Assembly (NCBI GenBank): GCA_026397475.1
Contig: JAPLUT010000004.1
Coordinates: 55,262-119,261, forward strand
Source: a candidate division SR1 bacterium
GTDB taxonomy: Bacteria > Patescibacteriota > Gracilibacteria > Absconditabacterales > Absconditicoccaceae
Length of the DNA: 64,000 bases
Reading direction: 5' to 3'
A model generated the notes under the pieces. The model ran no database searches. It was not told the origin of the DNA and worked only from the letters and a program-made list of their open reading frames with translations. Position numbers and translations under genes: made by a program. Positions 40,001-51,354 of this stretch are shown in pieces (position 1 is the stretch's first letter; the number at the start of each line of letters is the position of its first letter).

Positions 40001-41848
40001 ATGGAAAAAATAATTCTTCAGCTCTTCAAAGCAAAAGCCAAAGATCGTGATCTTGACCTTCTTACCCAGTTCAAGAGGGATTTTTCAAAAATAAATAAGT
40101 TACCAGATCTTCCTTCCAATATTCAGTTGTTGCAAGCTTATTATATGCTTCTTAAAGCCAAAAAAATTGTCAAAACTCCTCAGATAGAACAGCTTCTTAA
40201 AAAAAAGGGGATGAGATCTCAGTCAGGAATCGTTTCTGTACAGGTGCTTACCAAGCCATTTTATTGTCCTGGAAAATGTATTTTTTGTCCTAATGATCCG
40301 ACCATGCCCAAGAGTTACATAAAATCTGAGCCCGGTGCTATGAGGGCATTGATGAATAAATTTGATCCCATTAAACAAGTATATAATAGATTGCTTTCGC
40401 TTACTCTAACCTGACATGAAACCGATAAAATAGAGCTGATTGTTCTTTGAGGAACCTGGGATGTGTACCCCAAAGACTATAAAATAAAATTCATTAAAGA
40501 ACTCTACGATGCGTGCAATACTTTCGATGAATATTTCGCGAATATAGAAATGTCTGCAACTCAAAAATATGCACACACTACAATAGACGATACCAAGAAA
40601 ATAAAATATTCAAAAGATCTCAAACAAGCGCTCAAAAAAAATGAGACTACTGCTCATAGAATTATAGGACTCACGATAGAAACGAGACCAGAATATGTTA
40701 CAGATATTAATTGCCAATTCCGACGTGAGTTTGGAGTAACAAGGGTAGAAATGGGAATCCAATCGCTTGATGATAAGGTTCTTGATATGAATAAAAGAGG
40801 TCATTCTGTCCAGCAATCACGTAATGCCTGCCATAAGCTCAGACAATATGGATTCAAATTCGCATTACATGTAATGCCAGGACTTTATGGTTCTAGTTAT
40901 GCAAAAGATTTAAAAACATTCAAAGATTTATATTCTGATCCTTTCTTCAAACCGGATGAAATCAAATTTTATCCTACATCCGTCATCCCCGACACGGAAC
41001 TTTTTGAACTTTATAAACAAGGAAAATATAAACCTTTAGAAACAGAAGATATTAAAAAACTTATTAGAGAAGTGTTTTTTGAAGTTATTCCGCCCTACAC
41101 AAGGATTAAACGTTTGATCCGTGATATTCCTGCAAATGAAATCGTCGCATGAAGTACGGTAACAAATTTATCACAGTTAATGCATACTCAATTACTCAAG
41201 GAGCAAAAAATCAAGCCTTGAGCACGAAAAAAATTTTATCAAAGATTGTACTGAAAGTATACTCTCTATGTCTCTCTACAAAAAGCACTCAAAGACGAAC
41301 TAGCAAAGATTGTGGAGAAAAGTGATGAAATACACACCTACCTCATTGGAAGTCAGCCTGATGTGAAATCATTCAGAAATTATGTTTCCTTGGATACGAG
41401 AAGTAGAGAGATTAGGAATAAATTGAAAACAGAAAATAGCAAAGAGAAGTCTTTCGTGAATATGGTTATTAGAAAATATTTGAGTAGTGGGGGAGTAGAG
41501 TACTTCATTAGTTGTGAAGACGAGATGGGTTTTCTTTATGGATTTACTAGGCTCTTATTAATTGATCAAAAAAATATAATTAATATTCCCTGATTAGGGA
41601 AATCTACAGCTCTTATTAGGGAGCTCCATGTCTATGGGCAAGTAGAGTGATTGGAAAAGAAAGTTAAAAAAAATAGCAAGGTTCAACACAAGTGATTCGG
41701 GAAACAACTGATGGAACTGGCAGAAGCAATTGCTCATCAGCACAAATATAAAAAGCTCTCAGTTATTTCCGGTATCGGCGTGAAGGAGTATTATAAGAGA
41801 TTATGATACAAATCTGAGGGAACGTATGTAGTAAAAAAATTAGTCTAA
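40001..41848 (+). CDS. elp3: Elp3-like tRNA wobble uridine carboxymethyl-type radical SAM/GNAT enzyme
   Basis: 615 residues. The radical SAM part has KPFYCPGKCIFCPNDPTMPKSY with the Elp3 Cys triad, then LGGTWDVYP, IETRPEYV and GVTRVEMGIQSLDD; the C-terminal GNAT-type part has GFGKQLMELAEAIAH and VKEYYKRLGY. Elp3 proteins modify U34 of tRNAs; bacterial and archaeal forms work without the other Elongator subunits. Start at 40001 by homology; an in-frame ATG at 39953 is possible. Terminator at 41853. Confidence 0.92.
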
Positions 41849-41852
41849 AAAA

Positions 41853-41883
41853 AATCCGCTAGAGTATTTCAGCGGATTTTTTT
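41853..41883 (+). terminator. Terminator of elp3
   Basis: AATCCGCT and AGCGGATT pair around AGAGTATTTC, followed by a T-run; A-rich on the other side, so it may also serve the convergent 41896 gene. Confidence 0.88.
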
Positions 41884-41895
41884 GTTCTTAGTTTT

Positions 41896-42369
41896 CTATT
41901 GGCCATTCCAAACCGCCTCGAAGAATCAAGAATTATCTTTATTCTTTAGGTCAATGGTAACTGCATATACATTATATTTTCGATGTATTTTTTCTTTATC
42001 AACAACATTGTATCAGTTGCTTTTTAGTCAATCTAAAACATCTTTTAGTTCTTTTTGACTTACGCCAACTATCACGGTTTCTCATTTTCTAGTAGAGGCG
42101 ATCACTTCCTCTAAATCTGCAGAATTTGAAAGAGGATGCATGTAGATGGCTTCTCATTCACCGATATCTTTTCCAACAGCATTATAGATAAGTGATAAAC
42201 TTTTAGTTTCTTGATTATTTTCTTCGCTCATTCTAAGTACTATATTTTTTCCACGTTCATGAGAAAATACTTCTTGAATGAGTTTCTTGAATTGGGCTTT
42301 TGCTACTTGCGTAAGTTCGCCAAGCTTTTCTTCTCCTGGAGTTACGTAAATGATTTTCTCGACAGCCAT
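41896..42369 (-). CDS. Hypothetical protein, 157 aa
   Basis: 157 residues from ATG 42369 (an ATG at 42378 would add MII). The product is soluble, alpha/beta, with no Cys-rich or membrane segment. Start MAVEKIIYVTPGEEKLGELTQ; later EETVIVGVSQKELKDVLD-like pattern. No family recognised. Native by TGA usage. It shares the terminator region with elp3 and is divergent from 42508. Confidence 0.55.
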
Positions 42370-42449
42370 GATAATCATATAATTTTTTATAAAAATTAGG
42401 ATAATAATTTATAATTATTATAGAATAAAAGTCAATAGAGGCGAAAAGA

Positions 42450-42477
42450 TTGACATTAAATGCCAAATATGTATAAA
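42450..42477 (+). promoter_or_regulatory. Promoter of 42508 gene, TTGACA-N16-TATAAA
   Basis: TTGACA at 42450, 16 nt, TATAAA at 42472, 31 nt before the ATG. Confidence 0.7.
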
Positions 42478-42507
42478 ATGTATAATAATTTACATAGTAA
42501 ACTTCCT

Positions 42508-43596
42508 ATGAGCTTTAAAAGAACTTGAAAATATCTTCTCCTTGCATCATGATTGTGGCTTTCAGCTAAGCTCACTCTAGATAATTTTAACGATAGCAAA
42601 GAAAAGCACTCAATTGAACTATTTCTTGCTTTACGTAACAAAGAAACAGAGTCAGTCCGTTTTAAACGTCTTGAGGAAGAAAATAAAGATAAAAAAGCAT
42701 TAAATGATTATCTGAGAAGAATGCGTGACATTGATGGACTGAAAAATATTGCGTATGATCAAGAAAAAGAGATAGCTGATTTAGAAAAGCAGAAATCAAA
42801 TTTAGAAAAGCAGAAATCAGATCTCGAATATCGTTTACAGATGGGAACATCGTATTCATATACAGAAACAGTAGGAGATAAGTCTCCTTGGGGAGCTACT
42901 ACTTATGAACATGAGGATGAAACTACAACACAAATATTAAAAGCATTGAGTGGATTTGATACCAAGATACTCTATCCAGATACGAGCAAAGAGATAACAG
43001 GAGATGAGGATTCTCTTATGTACAAGACAGTTCGAGCAATGCATACAAAATATATGAATCCAAAGATAGCACTAGTAAAAAAATTTAACGAAAAAAATAC
43101 ACGTGCGACGTATGTTGCGATAGCAGACAGTATGTGATTACAAAAAAATATTAGATCTGATAAGGCATTGAATCAAAAGTATTATATAGAATCCTGGTTG
43201 GCTGAGCTTGCTCATGCATATCAGCTAGAAAGAGATGGACTACAATTATTTAAAGAAAGAACCTATGAAGATGATTCTTTGGTGAAGGCACAGGGAAAAA
43301 TATATGATAATACTTATGATATCCCATGAACTATAGAATATGAAGCGCATCATGATATTGAAAAGGCATTAAAAAAAGAATTCATTACTACATATATATC
43401 ACTGTGTGATACTAATAATATTGATCAACTTCAAAAAATTTTTGTTTTAAATTCTGATTTTTTCGAGAATTATTCTAATCGCAAAGAGGCGATAAAATAT
43501 TATGAGGAGATAACTAGAACGTGATACAGAAATGATATGAAGAGAATCACGGAATTGAAAAACAAATCTACAGAAAAACAAAAAACCTCAAACTAA
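42508..43596 (+). CDS. Hypothetical exported coiled-coil protein
   Basis: 362 residues. A short hydrophobic N-terminal stretch (YLLLASGLWLSA) may be a signal or anchor. Then a charged region leads to a tandem coiled-coil block in which LEKQKS-type heptads repeat (around residues 90-110), and helical domains follow. Several TGA codons. No family recognised. It has its own promoter (42450) and a terminator at 43604. Confidence 0.6.
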
Positions 43597-43603
43597 CAAA
43601 AAA

Positions 43604-43623
43604 AACGCCCATCTCGAGGCGTT
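43604..43623 (+). terminator. Terminator of 42508 gene
   Basis: AACGCC and GGCGTT pair around CATCTCGA, with A-run before; the following spacer is AT-rich repeats of GAATTCAGAATTT. Confidence 0.7.
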
Positions 43624-43756
43624 TAAAGAATTCAGAATTTAGAATTTATAATTCACTTGTCCTCGAATGAGGAGAATTTATAATTCAGAAATTATTTTTT
43701 TCAATTCTGAATTTTGAACTCTGCATTCTGCATTCATTTTCCATTCTGCATTCATA

Positions 43757-45658
43757 CTACGTATCAATTTCTTTAACAGTCTTCGCATGTGTTAAGATAA
43801 AATGCTTCCTTGCTTGCACATCTTCACCCATAAGAATTCTGAATAGTCTATCTGATTCTTCTGCATCTTCTACAGTCATTTGTTTTAATGTTCTATGCTC
43901 TGGATTCATTGTAGTATCTCGAAGTTGTTCAGAATTCATCTCTCCAAGACCTTTATATCTTTGGATTTCAGTCTTGTCTTTGTCAAATCCATACATTTCT
44001 GGGGTATGTTCTTCATCATAAATATAGGTCTCTTTTTTCCCTTGAGAAAATTTGTAGATAGGAGGACAAGCTGCATATACATGCCCATGTTCAATCAACG
44101 GTCTCATAAATCTGAAGAAGAATGTTAATAGCAATGTTCTAATATGTGCTCCATCAACGTCGGCATCGGTCATGATAATGATTTTGTCATATCTCAAGCC
44201 TTCAAAATCAAAGTTATCTTTTACTCAAGTACCAATAGCAGTAATAAGGGCTTTTACTTCATTATTTGCCATGATTTTTTGGATCACTGCTTGTTCAGTA
44301 TTTAAGATTTTACCTCTCAAAGGTAAGATGGCTTGGAAATTGCTATCACGTCATTGTTTCGCAGTACCTCACGCTGAATCTCCCTCGACAATATAGATTT
44401 CAGTTCATTCTTTGTTTTTTCTAGCACAATCTGCTAACTTTCCAGGAAGCACTCCTCATGCTAATATGTTTTTTCTCAATACCGTTTCTTTAGCAAACTT
44501 GGCTGCCAATCTTGCTCTTGCTGCAAGCTCTACCTTTTCAAATATTCTATCAAATTCTCCTTCATGCTGGACAAAATAGTCTTTGAGATATTCGTACACT
44601 ATTTTTTCCACTTCAGGCCTTACATAACTATTTCAGAGCTTTCATTTTGTCTGTCACTCAAATTGAGGTTCAGGGATTTTTACCGTAACGATAGCATATA
44701 ATCCGTCGGTAACATCCGAATATTGAAATTCTCAGATTTTTTTATTAATCTTATCTTTTTCTTTTCCTACTTCATTGATAATATTTAATAAGGCTGATTT
44801 AAATCCAAGGACATGACTTCCTCCATCGATGGTTGGGATATTATTTACGAAAGAGAGGATATGATCGTTACTCGTATTTACAAACTCAAATGCAATTTCA
44901 GCCAAACAATCTTTTCCTTCTACCTTGAAATAATGTTGAGAAGAAAGCGCTTGTTGAGATCCTACAAGGTTAGTTAACCAGGTTTTGATTCCTCATTCAA
45001 AATAAAATCTTTGTCTAAATCCTGTTTTTTTGTTGATAAAGTTAAACGTAATTCCAGGTGAAAGGTATGCAGACTGTTTCAGTCTTGCAATTTCAAAGGT
45101 TTGAGAAAATTCTACTGTTTCAAAGATAGTCGCATCAGGCTTAAAGCTTACTGTTGTTCCTGTTTTTTCGGTTGCACCTATTTCTTGGATGTCGCTATCA
45201 GGTATTCCTCTTTGAAATCTCTGGAAATATTCTTTTCCATTTTTATGTACGGTTACTTCTAATCGTTCACTCAATGCATTAACGACAGAAGCTCCTACTC
45301 CATGAAGTCCTCATGAAATTTTATAGACAGATTTGTCAAATTTTCCTCAGGCATGCAATACCGTAAAAACTGTCTCCAATGCGGATTTTCCTGTTTTTTC
45401 GTGTTTATCGATAGGAATACCTCTTCCATCATCATAGATAGTCACGGAGCCATCTTCATTGAGAGAAGTTGTGATAGTAGTACAATATCCTGCCATTGCT
45501 TCATCAACAGCGTTATCAATGATCTCTTGTATAAGATGATGCAACCCTTTTACATCAGTAGATCAGATGTACATTCATGGTCTCATTCTCACAGGTTCCA
45601 ATCATTCCAACACTTTGATGTGGGAGGCGTCATAGTCTTTTGAATTCAATTCTGCCAT
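43757..45658 (-). CDS. gyrB: DNA gyrase subunit B
   Basis: 633 residues. The GHKL ATPase begins [24 protein letters not shown] and includes [13 protein letters not shown] and DGRGIP; the TOPRIM domain has EGDSAGG-type sequence (codons 44380 region) and [18 protein letters not shown]; it ends [11 protein letters not shown] and the gyrase-specific tail. Paired with GyrA (not in the window) it introduces negative supercoils. TGA codons occur in the first 30 residues. It is in the same orientation as rpoD, 130 bp downstream of it. Confidence 0.95.
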
Positions 45659-45785
45659 TTTATATTAAATAAATAAATGAATGATGTATAATTAATGATC
45701 CCTCGGGACAAGTGAATGCTTTTGGTATTTTTTTATTATAATAAATAGCTTCCTACATTTTTAATTATTCATTATTAATTGCTTT

Positions 45786-47054
45786 TTAGTCGTCAATATA
45801 ATCATCGTCGTCAAATCTACTCATATAATCATCTTTCTCATCTTCATCATCGTCATCATCTTTTGCTTTTCTTCACTTCTTTTTTTTCTTTCCTTCACCA
45901 GCCTCAAGCTTAGCAATATCATCTTCGATTCCAAGTATTTTTTGTAATCAAGTATGCTCTTTGAGTTTTTGAATAACCTTTTGTTCAATCTGTCTTACTC
46001 TTTCTCTCGTAACATTAAATTCTTCTCCTACTTGTTCCAAAGTATATCTTGGCCCATCGATTCCATATCTCATCTTTACAATCTTTGCTTCTCTATCATC
46101 TAACATTCCAAGAATCATGTCGAGATTGTTTCTTAATGCGTTTTTTTCTGCGAATTGATCAGGTCTAAGCGTATTCCCGTCTTCAATAAGATCGGCTAGG
46201 GTATCTCTTCCTTCGTCTCAAACTTCTCTATCGAGAGATACATTTCCAAAGATTACTTCTTCAAGTTTTTTGATTTTTTTGATGGGAAATCCAAGTTTTT
46301 GTCAGATTTCTTTTGACGTTGGCTCTCTTCAAAGTTTCTGGAAGAGAAGTTGGTATGTCTTATTATATGAATTAATTTCATCAATCAGATGGACAGGTAT
46401 TCTTACATGTTTCGTCATATCTGCGATAGCTTTAGTAATACTTTGCTTAATCCATCGCGTAGCATACGTAGAGAATTTAAACTCTTTTTCTGGATCAAAT
46501 TTTTCTATCGCTTTAATCAATCCAATATTTCCTTCTTGGATAAGATCAGAAAAACTCAATCTCGATCAGAAGAATCTTTTCGCTATACTAATAACCAATC
46601 TTAAATTGGACTCTATTAACCTTTTTTTTGCTTCGTCATCGCCTTTTTTTACACGCCTTGAAATATCTCTTTCTTCTTCAGAGTTTAATAAAGGTATTTT
46701 TGATATTTCGTTAAAATATAACTTGATAAAATCTTTGTGTTGTGCTTCAGAAGTATTTTTTTTGGTGTCGTACAATTCTATTTTTCAGAGTTTGCTTTCT
46801 TTTTTTGCTTCTTGAGCCTCTTTTTCTAGAATCTCCTCGATAGTAAGCATTTTAATGCCTAACTTCTCAGCTAATTCATAGAATTTTTCAATCATTTTGA
46901 TGCTAAGATCCATGTCATCAACATCTGAAATCACATCTTCTTCGTTGATTATACGGGTATCAAATCACTTTTTTAGTAGGTCTTGTAAGGGTTTACTGAG
47001 TTCTCCGATATCGTCTTGAAAGCTATCTCGCAATTGTTTCTGAAATTTCTGCAT
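45786..47054 (-). CDS. rpoD: RNA polymerase primary sigma factor with acidic/basic tail
   Basis: 422 residues. Region 1.2/2 ([34 protein letters not shown]), region 3 and region 4 ([18 protein letters not shown]) are complete. One CGA encodes the first Trp of YATWWI, invariant in primary sigma factors. After region 4 about 50 extra residues follow: KKKKKGRKAK then a run of Asp/Glu ([11 protein letters not shown]), which is unusual because sigma70 normally ends at region 4. The tail could affect promoter or polymerase binding. It should recognise the TTGACW-N16-TATAAK promoters listed here. Confidence 0.92.
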
Positions 47055-47129
47055 AGAAGACAAAAAATAGAATAAAATGTAGATAAGAAGCGGGATTTTA
47101 TTATATATACACAATAAAGCCCAGAATAT

Positions 47130-47157
47130 TTGACATTCGTACAAATATATGTATAAT
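47130..47157 (+). promoter_or_regulatory. Promoter of candidate small RNA, TTGACA-N16-TATAAT
   Basis: Consensus -35 and -10 boxes with a 16-nt spacer, not followed by a standard gene. Confidence 0.7.
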
Positions 47158-47159
47158 AT

Positions 47160-47236
47160 AAAGTGTGTAGTGATGCCATATGCTTTAAAAAGCAATCAGA
47201 GAAGGACCATAAATACCCATTTGTGGTTCTTTTTTG
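47160..47236 (+). ncRNA. Candidate small RNA
   Basis: A consensus promoter (47130-47157) is followed after about 45 nt by a terminator-like hairpin (AAGGACCA/TGGTTCTT, loop of about 14 nt, then T-run, 47202-47235). The transcript would be about 75 nt. A 23-codon frame from 47173 crosses the hairpin and is probably chance. The layout matches a short regulatory RNA or leader; the target is unknown. Confidence 0.4.
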
Positions 47237-47450
47237 TTGTTTAAATATATAATTAATATCAAAACAAATAAAAAACAGCCACCGTTAGTCCAATGACAGG
47301 GAGAGAATAATAATTTTTCACCCAATATCAACCCAAAAAGTCATTGAAAAGAAACAGGAACTAACTATACACTAAACAATTCTAAATTTTAAATTAATGC
47401 TATGTTTTGAAATTTAAAATTCCAAATTTTAAATTGTAAATTTATTATCT

Positions 47451-48002
47451 ATGTTTCATTATTTTGTAGGAAAGATACGTCATGTAGGAGGGGAGACCTT
47501 GTTGAATAATGATATGTTCGGTATCCAAGTTCACTATCTCTGAAAACAAAATCAGTGAGAATTTTTTCTCTATCCTTATTTGGATGATAATAAAAAAACA
47601 GTTTTCTATTACTGTTTCGATACGATAGAACAAAAGGTAATGTTTGAAAATTTACTCAAGATAAATGGTATCTGACCTAAAACCGCATTTCAAATTTCCC
47701 AGTTACCAAAAGAAAATCTCCAACAAGCGCTCAAAAATGTCGATGTTAAGTTTTTTCAAGCCATTCCATGAATCGGTCCAAAATCTGCAAAGAAAATCGT
47801 GCTTCAACTCAGAGGAACTTTCGATGTTGAGGATATTCAAAGGATGGATATCGATCAAAAACTCTATAAAAATATCGTAACTTCGCTCAAGTGATTTGGC
47901 TATGGAGCAGAGAATATTAAGGCTACTTTACAAAAATACGAATGAACAGTAACAAAGGAAAATATGCCAGAAGTGATTAAATGGATTATTTCGCAGATAT
48001 AA
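47451..48002 (+). CDS. ruvA: Holliday junction branch migration protein RuvA
   Basis: 183 residues. The N-terminal OB domain (FHYFVGKIRHVGGETLLNNDMFGIQVH) is followed by two helix-hairpin-helix motifs, NGIGPKTAFQIS and PGIGPKSAKKIVLQL, and a short C-terminal domain that in the family contacts RuvB. It binds the four-way junction. ruvC is at 62467 and ruvB was not seen, so the genes are scattered. TGA codons at conserved Gly. Confidence 0.9.
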
Positions 48003-48144
48003 CAAACTAGAATTTAGGACTTAGATTTTTTCCTTATCGAAGAAAAAATCCAGTTTGTGTAATTGTTACATATTTTAGCTTGACTTTATGCAACAATAAT
48101 TTATCTTCTTTTCAAGAAATTATTTTACTTATTTAGAGGTAAAA

Positions 48145-48840
48145 ATGGGAAGAGGAGGAGATTGAAGAGAAGAAATACAAGAAGCTCAACAAGAATTGCA
48201 CGAGTATAAAAATCCAGTTATTCATAAGGAGTGGGGAAGAATAAGCGCCAACACGGTTTTTGATATAGGGAGGACACTCAATCAAGAAGATTTTGAAGAC
48301 AATTCTCCGGTAGATGAAGATGAGGATCTTAATATAGAACGTTTTTTTGATTTTAAAACAGGAAAATTGCTTCCTAACTATTTTGTTGCACTAAAAAAAC
48401 ATATCATATGAGATAAAACGTATCAAACAGTATATGTCCCTAATACAGATCCTAAGGGATTCTATTTTTTGATAGATTTTGCTAATAAAAAAAACTTTCC
48501 TGGTTTACCTAAAGGAACCTCGGGTCATATAAAAAAGGTAGGATCGTTCTGATGAAAAGAAGTTGTAATTTTGTCGAGATGAATGGATGAGGTATGGTGC
48601 ATAGGAAGTGATAAAAAACAAATCTGAGATAAGTGTTTGGAAATAAATCTTATAAAATACGGAGATGTCGATATCTTAGAATTTGCTAATTACTTGCAGC
48701 AGGATTATTCAATCAATGATTTTAGAACAAGATCTGCGTATCTTGGATCAGATGGATTCAACTACAAAAAAGTAAGAAATTCTGAAAAAGCAGGAGAATT
48801 TTTATTTGAGAAAATAATAAAGAAAGAAATAAATAAATAA
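48145..48840 (+). CDS. Hypothetical protein, 231 aa
   Basis: 231 residues from ATG 48145 (GRGGDG, the second G of GD-G is TGA) to TAA 48838. The protein is soluble and acidic near residues 45-60 (DFEDNSPVDEDEDL), with no signal or membrane segment. The region FYFLIDFANKKNFPGLPKGTSG suggests a beta-rich domain. No family recognised. It is 20 nt before the GHMP-like gene and may be cotranscribed with it. Confidence 0.55.
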
Positions 48841-48893
48841 AAAATGAAATACTACACAAAATGAAATGTTTTTTTATTTTGTTATGTGGCTTC

Positions 48894-50699
48894 ATGAACT
48901 CAAAAAATCTCAAAAAGACCTATGGTCAGACCTATGAGAAATTTTTTCTTGAAAATCAAACTATTGTTTCTTCGCCTTTCGTTCTTAATCGATCAGGAGA
49001 TATCTTGAACAATTATAGCGGAGTAGGGATAAAGCAAAAGATTCCTTTACGTATGTATATAGGATATACCAGGAGTGCTACGAAATGAATAGCTGTAAAC
49101 AAAATTTATCATCTTGATATGAATGAATATCAATTCATTGAAAGTAATGCAGTAGAATACGCACCGTATTTTACCGATATTAATAAAGAATTGGAAAAAA
49201 AATATGAAAAATTACTCCCGAATGGTGAAGGGATTCAGATAAATATTCTTTCCGAATTGCCAAGAGGAGTAGGCTTGTGATTTTGATCTCTCTTAGCGTT
49301 TTTATTGTCCGTGATAGTAAATAGAATATATTGAGAGATAGATATTCACGCACTCCAAGAAAGTAAAAAAAACAATATCAACGAAACGCTTGATGACGTA
49401 AATAGCCCCTTGTATAAGATATTTGTAGATGCATTACATTTTGACAAATCGGTGTATGGGATGATCTCTTTGGGGACAAAAATAGCGACATTTTTTGATG
49501 GATATTATCCCATAATATCTTTTTCTGAGGATGGTGATAAATCATTGCTGCCAGAAACTGAGATAGTAAATAGATGCTACGGATTTAAGCTTAATCACTT
49601 GTTTAAGTGACTGAGGGAGAATCCTTATTTACCGGTAGATTACGGAATAGTGTATTCTGGTAAACCCGTATTGCTTGAACAAATAGCATGAAATAATTAT
49701 AGGACCAATCAAAATAATACCAAAAATATTAAATCTGATTTCAAAAAACTTTTTGGTGACAACTTTAATAACCTCCACCCCACGAGAGTTCCTAAATTTT
49801 ATAAATACCTTATTTCTCCAGAAACGGATGAATTTGATATAACCTATGGAAAACTTATGGGAGCTATTAGTATCAAAGTATTGTATCATATGTCTAAAAT
49901 CTACTCTGAGTCATATGAAGAAAGTCATATGCTCCAGCTCCTTCAATCGCTAACGAAGTTTAGGGAGGGCGACTGCGTAACAAGGAACAGTTCTACAAAT
50001 TTTTTGAAGTTTATAAAATCATTTTTAGAAAACTTTCATGGCTCAGAAGAGTATATTTCTCTTTCTCCTAATGACAGTACTATCATGTGATGATCTTTAG
50101 TTTTTGCTGTGCCACTGGAATGATTTAGAAAATCTATTGTGGATGCCGCAGACAAAACGAATATGGAATTTATGTGATCCAAGCTTATTTATGCAAATCG
50201 AATTGATGGGGTAGAAAACGAAGGGCTCAAATTTGAACAAGATTTGGAGTGATGAATGTACTCAGAATATCTGGATTCTAGTAGCTGTATTGTCAAAATG
50301 GCTGATGGAAAGATACAAACCGGGAGTTGTGAAAATATAATCAAAGACCACAAAAAATGAATTCTACTGGATAGGATCAACAATAAGATGTATATCAACG
50401 GGAGAAAGCTTACTTCGGAGGACCTACATTCACAAACAGGGACAGTCGATATCCTCAAGGTTCTTATGGAAAATATTGGAAAAGATATCTCTAACAAAGA
50501 CCTTCCTAGCTCTAGTTATTCCAAAAACAAAAATGATATGTTAGGAAAGATTGTACTTCCTTTGATAGAACTTATAGAAAAAGAGACAGGCAAAAGACTG
50601 CCGTTAATCTGTAAATGAAGCATTTATGATTTTCATATCAAACTCAATCCTTCAGATATAGATATTGCCGCAATAGATAAGCTTAATCATCAAAGATAA
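48894..50699 (+). CDS. GHMP-kinase-like protein, 601 aa
   Basis: 601 residues from ATG 48894; ATG 48861 would add MKCFFILLCGF in the same frame. LPRGVGLGFGSLLAFLL near residue 130 resembles the GHMP ATP-binding motif (PxGxGLGSSAA), and the overall order (an early YTR, then the Gly-rich loop) fits GHMP-type sugar or mevalonate kinases, but the protein is twice as long and lacks clear other motifs. A catalytic kinase is therefore only suggested. Many TGA codons, some doubled. It ends eight nt before a short unknown region. Confidence 0.5.
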
Positions 50700-50821
50700 A
50701 TATTTTATGCAGTGAAAATCAAGACATTACCTGACAAAACTTTTTTCCTAGCTTTGTCAGTTTTTTTCTTTTTTGGGATAAATACAAATGTGGGCGTACT
50801 ATTTTTATTATCAATCGCCTT

Positions 50822-51145
50822 ATGGAACTCTTCCAGGTATTGCATAAAAATATTCCTCAAAGAAATAAAGTTTTTGCTTTGTTTCGTAAACAAGAGCAAC
50901 AAGATATTTCAAAACCTCTTTTGTATATAATAAAAAAAGTAAAAAATAACATCAAAGATAGTAGAATGATTAATTCTTTTTGTATAGAGGTACATGATTT
51001 GCTGTATTATTATGTTGCATTTAATAAAATTAGAGTAGCAAAAAAAATTCTCAGGCTGATTGAAAAACTAGCATTGCCCATAAGATATCTAGGATATGCT
51101 AGACGAAAAGAAATACTAAAAAAGACATGCAAAATGAAACTATAG
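50822..51145 (+). CDS. Hypothetical small basic protein
   Basis: 107 residues, rich in Lys, Arg, Ile and Leu, and helical. ATG 50822 is the first ATG in its frame; the frame stays open upstream to about 50700 with no better start. A competing frame from GTG 50709 overlaps it and is less convincing. No TGA, no family. After it a 210-nt spacer contains TTACAGGTTGCAGGTTG-type repeats before the convergent TPR gene. Confidence 0.4.
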   Translation: MELFQVLHKNIPQRNKVFALFRKQEQQDISKPLLYIIKKVKNNIKDSRMINSFCIEVHDLLYYYVAFNKIRVAKKILRLIEKLALPIRYLGYARRKEILKKTCKMKL

Positions 51146-51354
51146 GATACAGGATGAAAGTTACAGGTTGCAGGTTGTTTCTAATGATTTACGCATTTAT
51201 AAAAAAGTAAACTAAACCAAACAACCTGATTCCTTCTTTTAATTTTATATTGTAATTTATGGAATCTTTGCAATCCATTCTAGAAAGAAGAAAACTCCAC
51301 TGGAGTCAGCAGAGGAGTTCTTGGAAAGGAAATATTGTGATGTGGGTGTGTAAA

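Larger units (their letters stand above)
47055..47450. other. Intergenic region between rpoD and ruvA
   Basis: This 396-nt gap holds a probable small-RNA unit (47160-47236) with its promoter, then about 200 nt of AT-rich sequence with the words TTCTAAATTTTAAA typical of spacers in this genome. The segment 47280-47380 has mixed composition but no credible reading frame. Confidence 0.5.

Noticed and set aside
48844..49050. Frame starting ATG 48844
   Set aside because: It ends at a TAG after about 60 codons even with TGA read through; the GHMP-like frame continues to 50699.
50709..50927. GTG-started 72-codon frame
   Set aside because: It overlaps the slightly better 50822 gene in another frame; hydrophobic content comes from T-rich DNA. 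Neither is certain.
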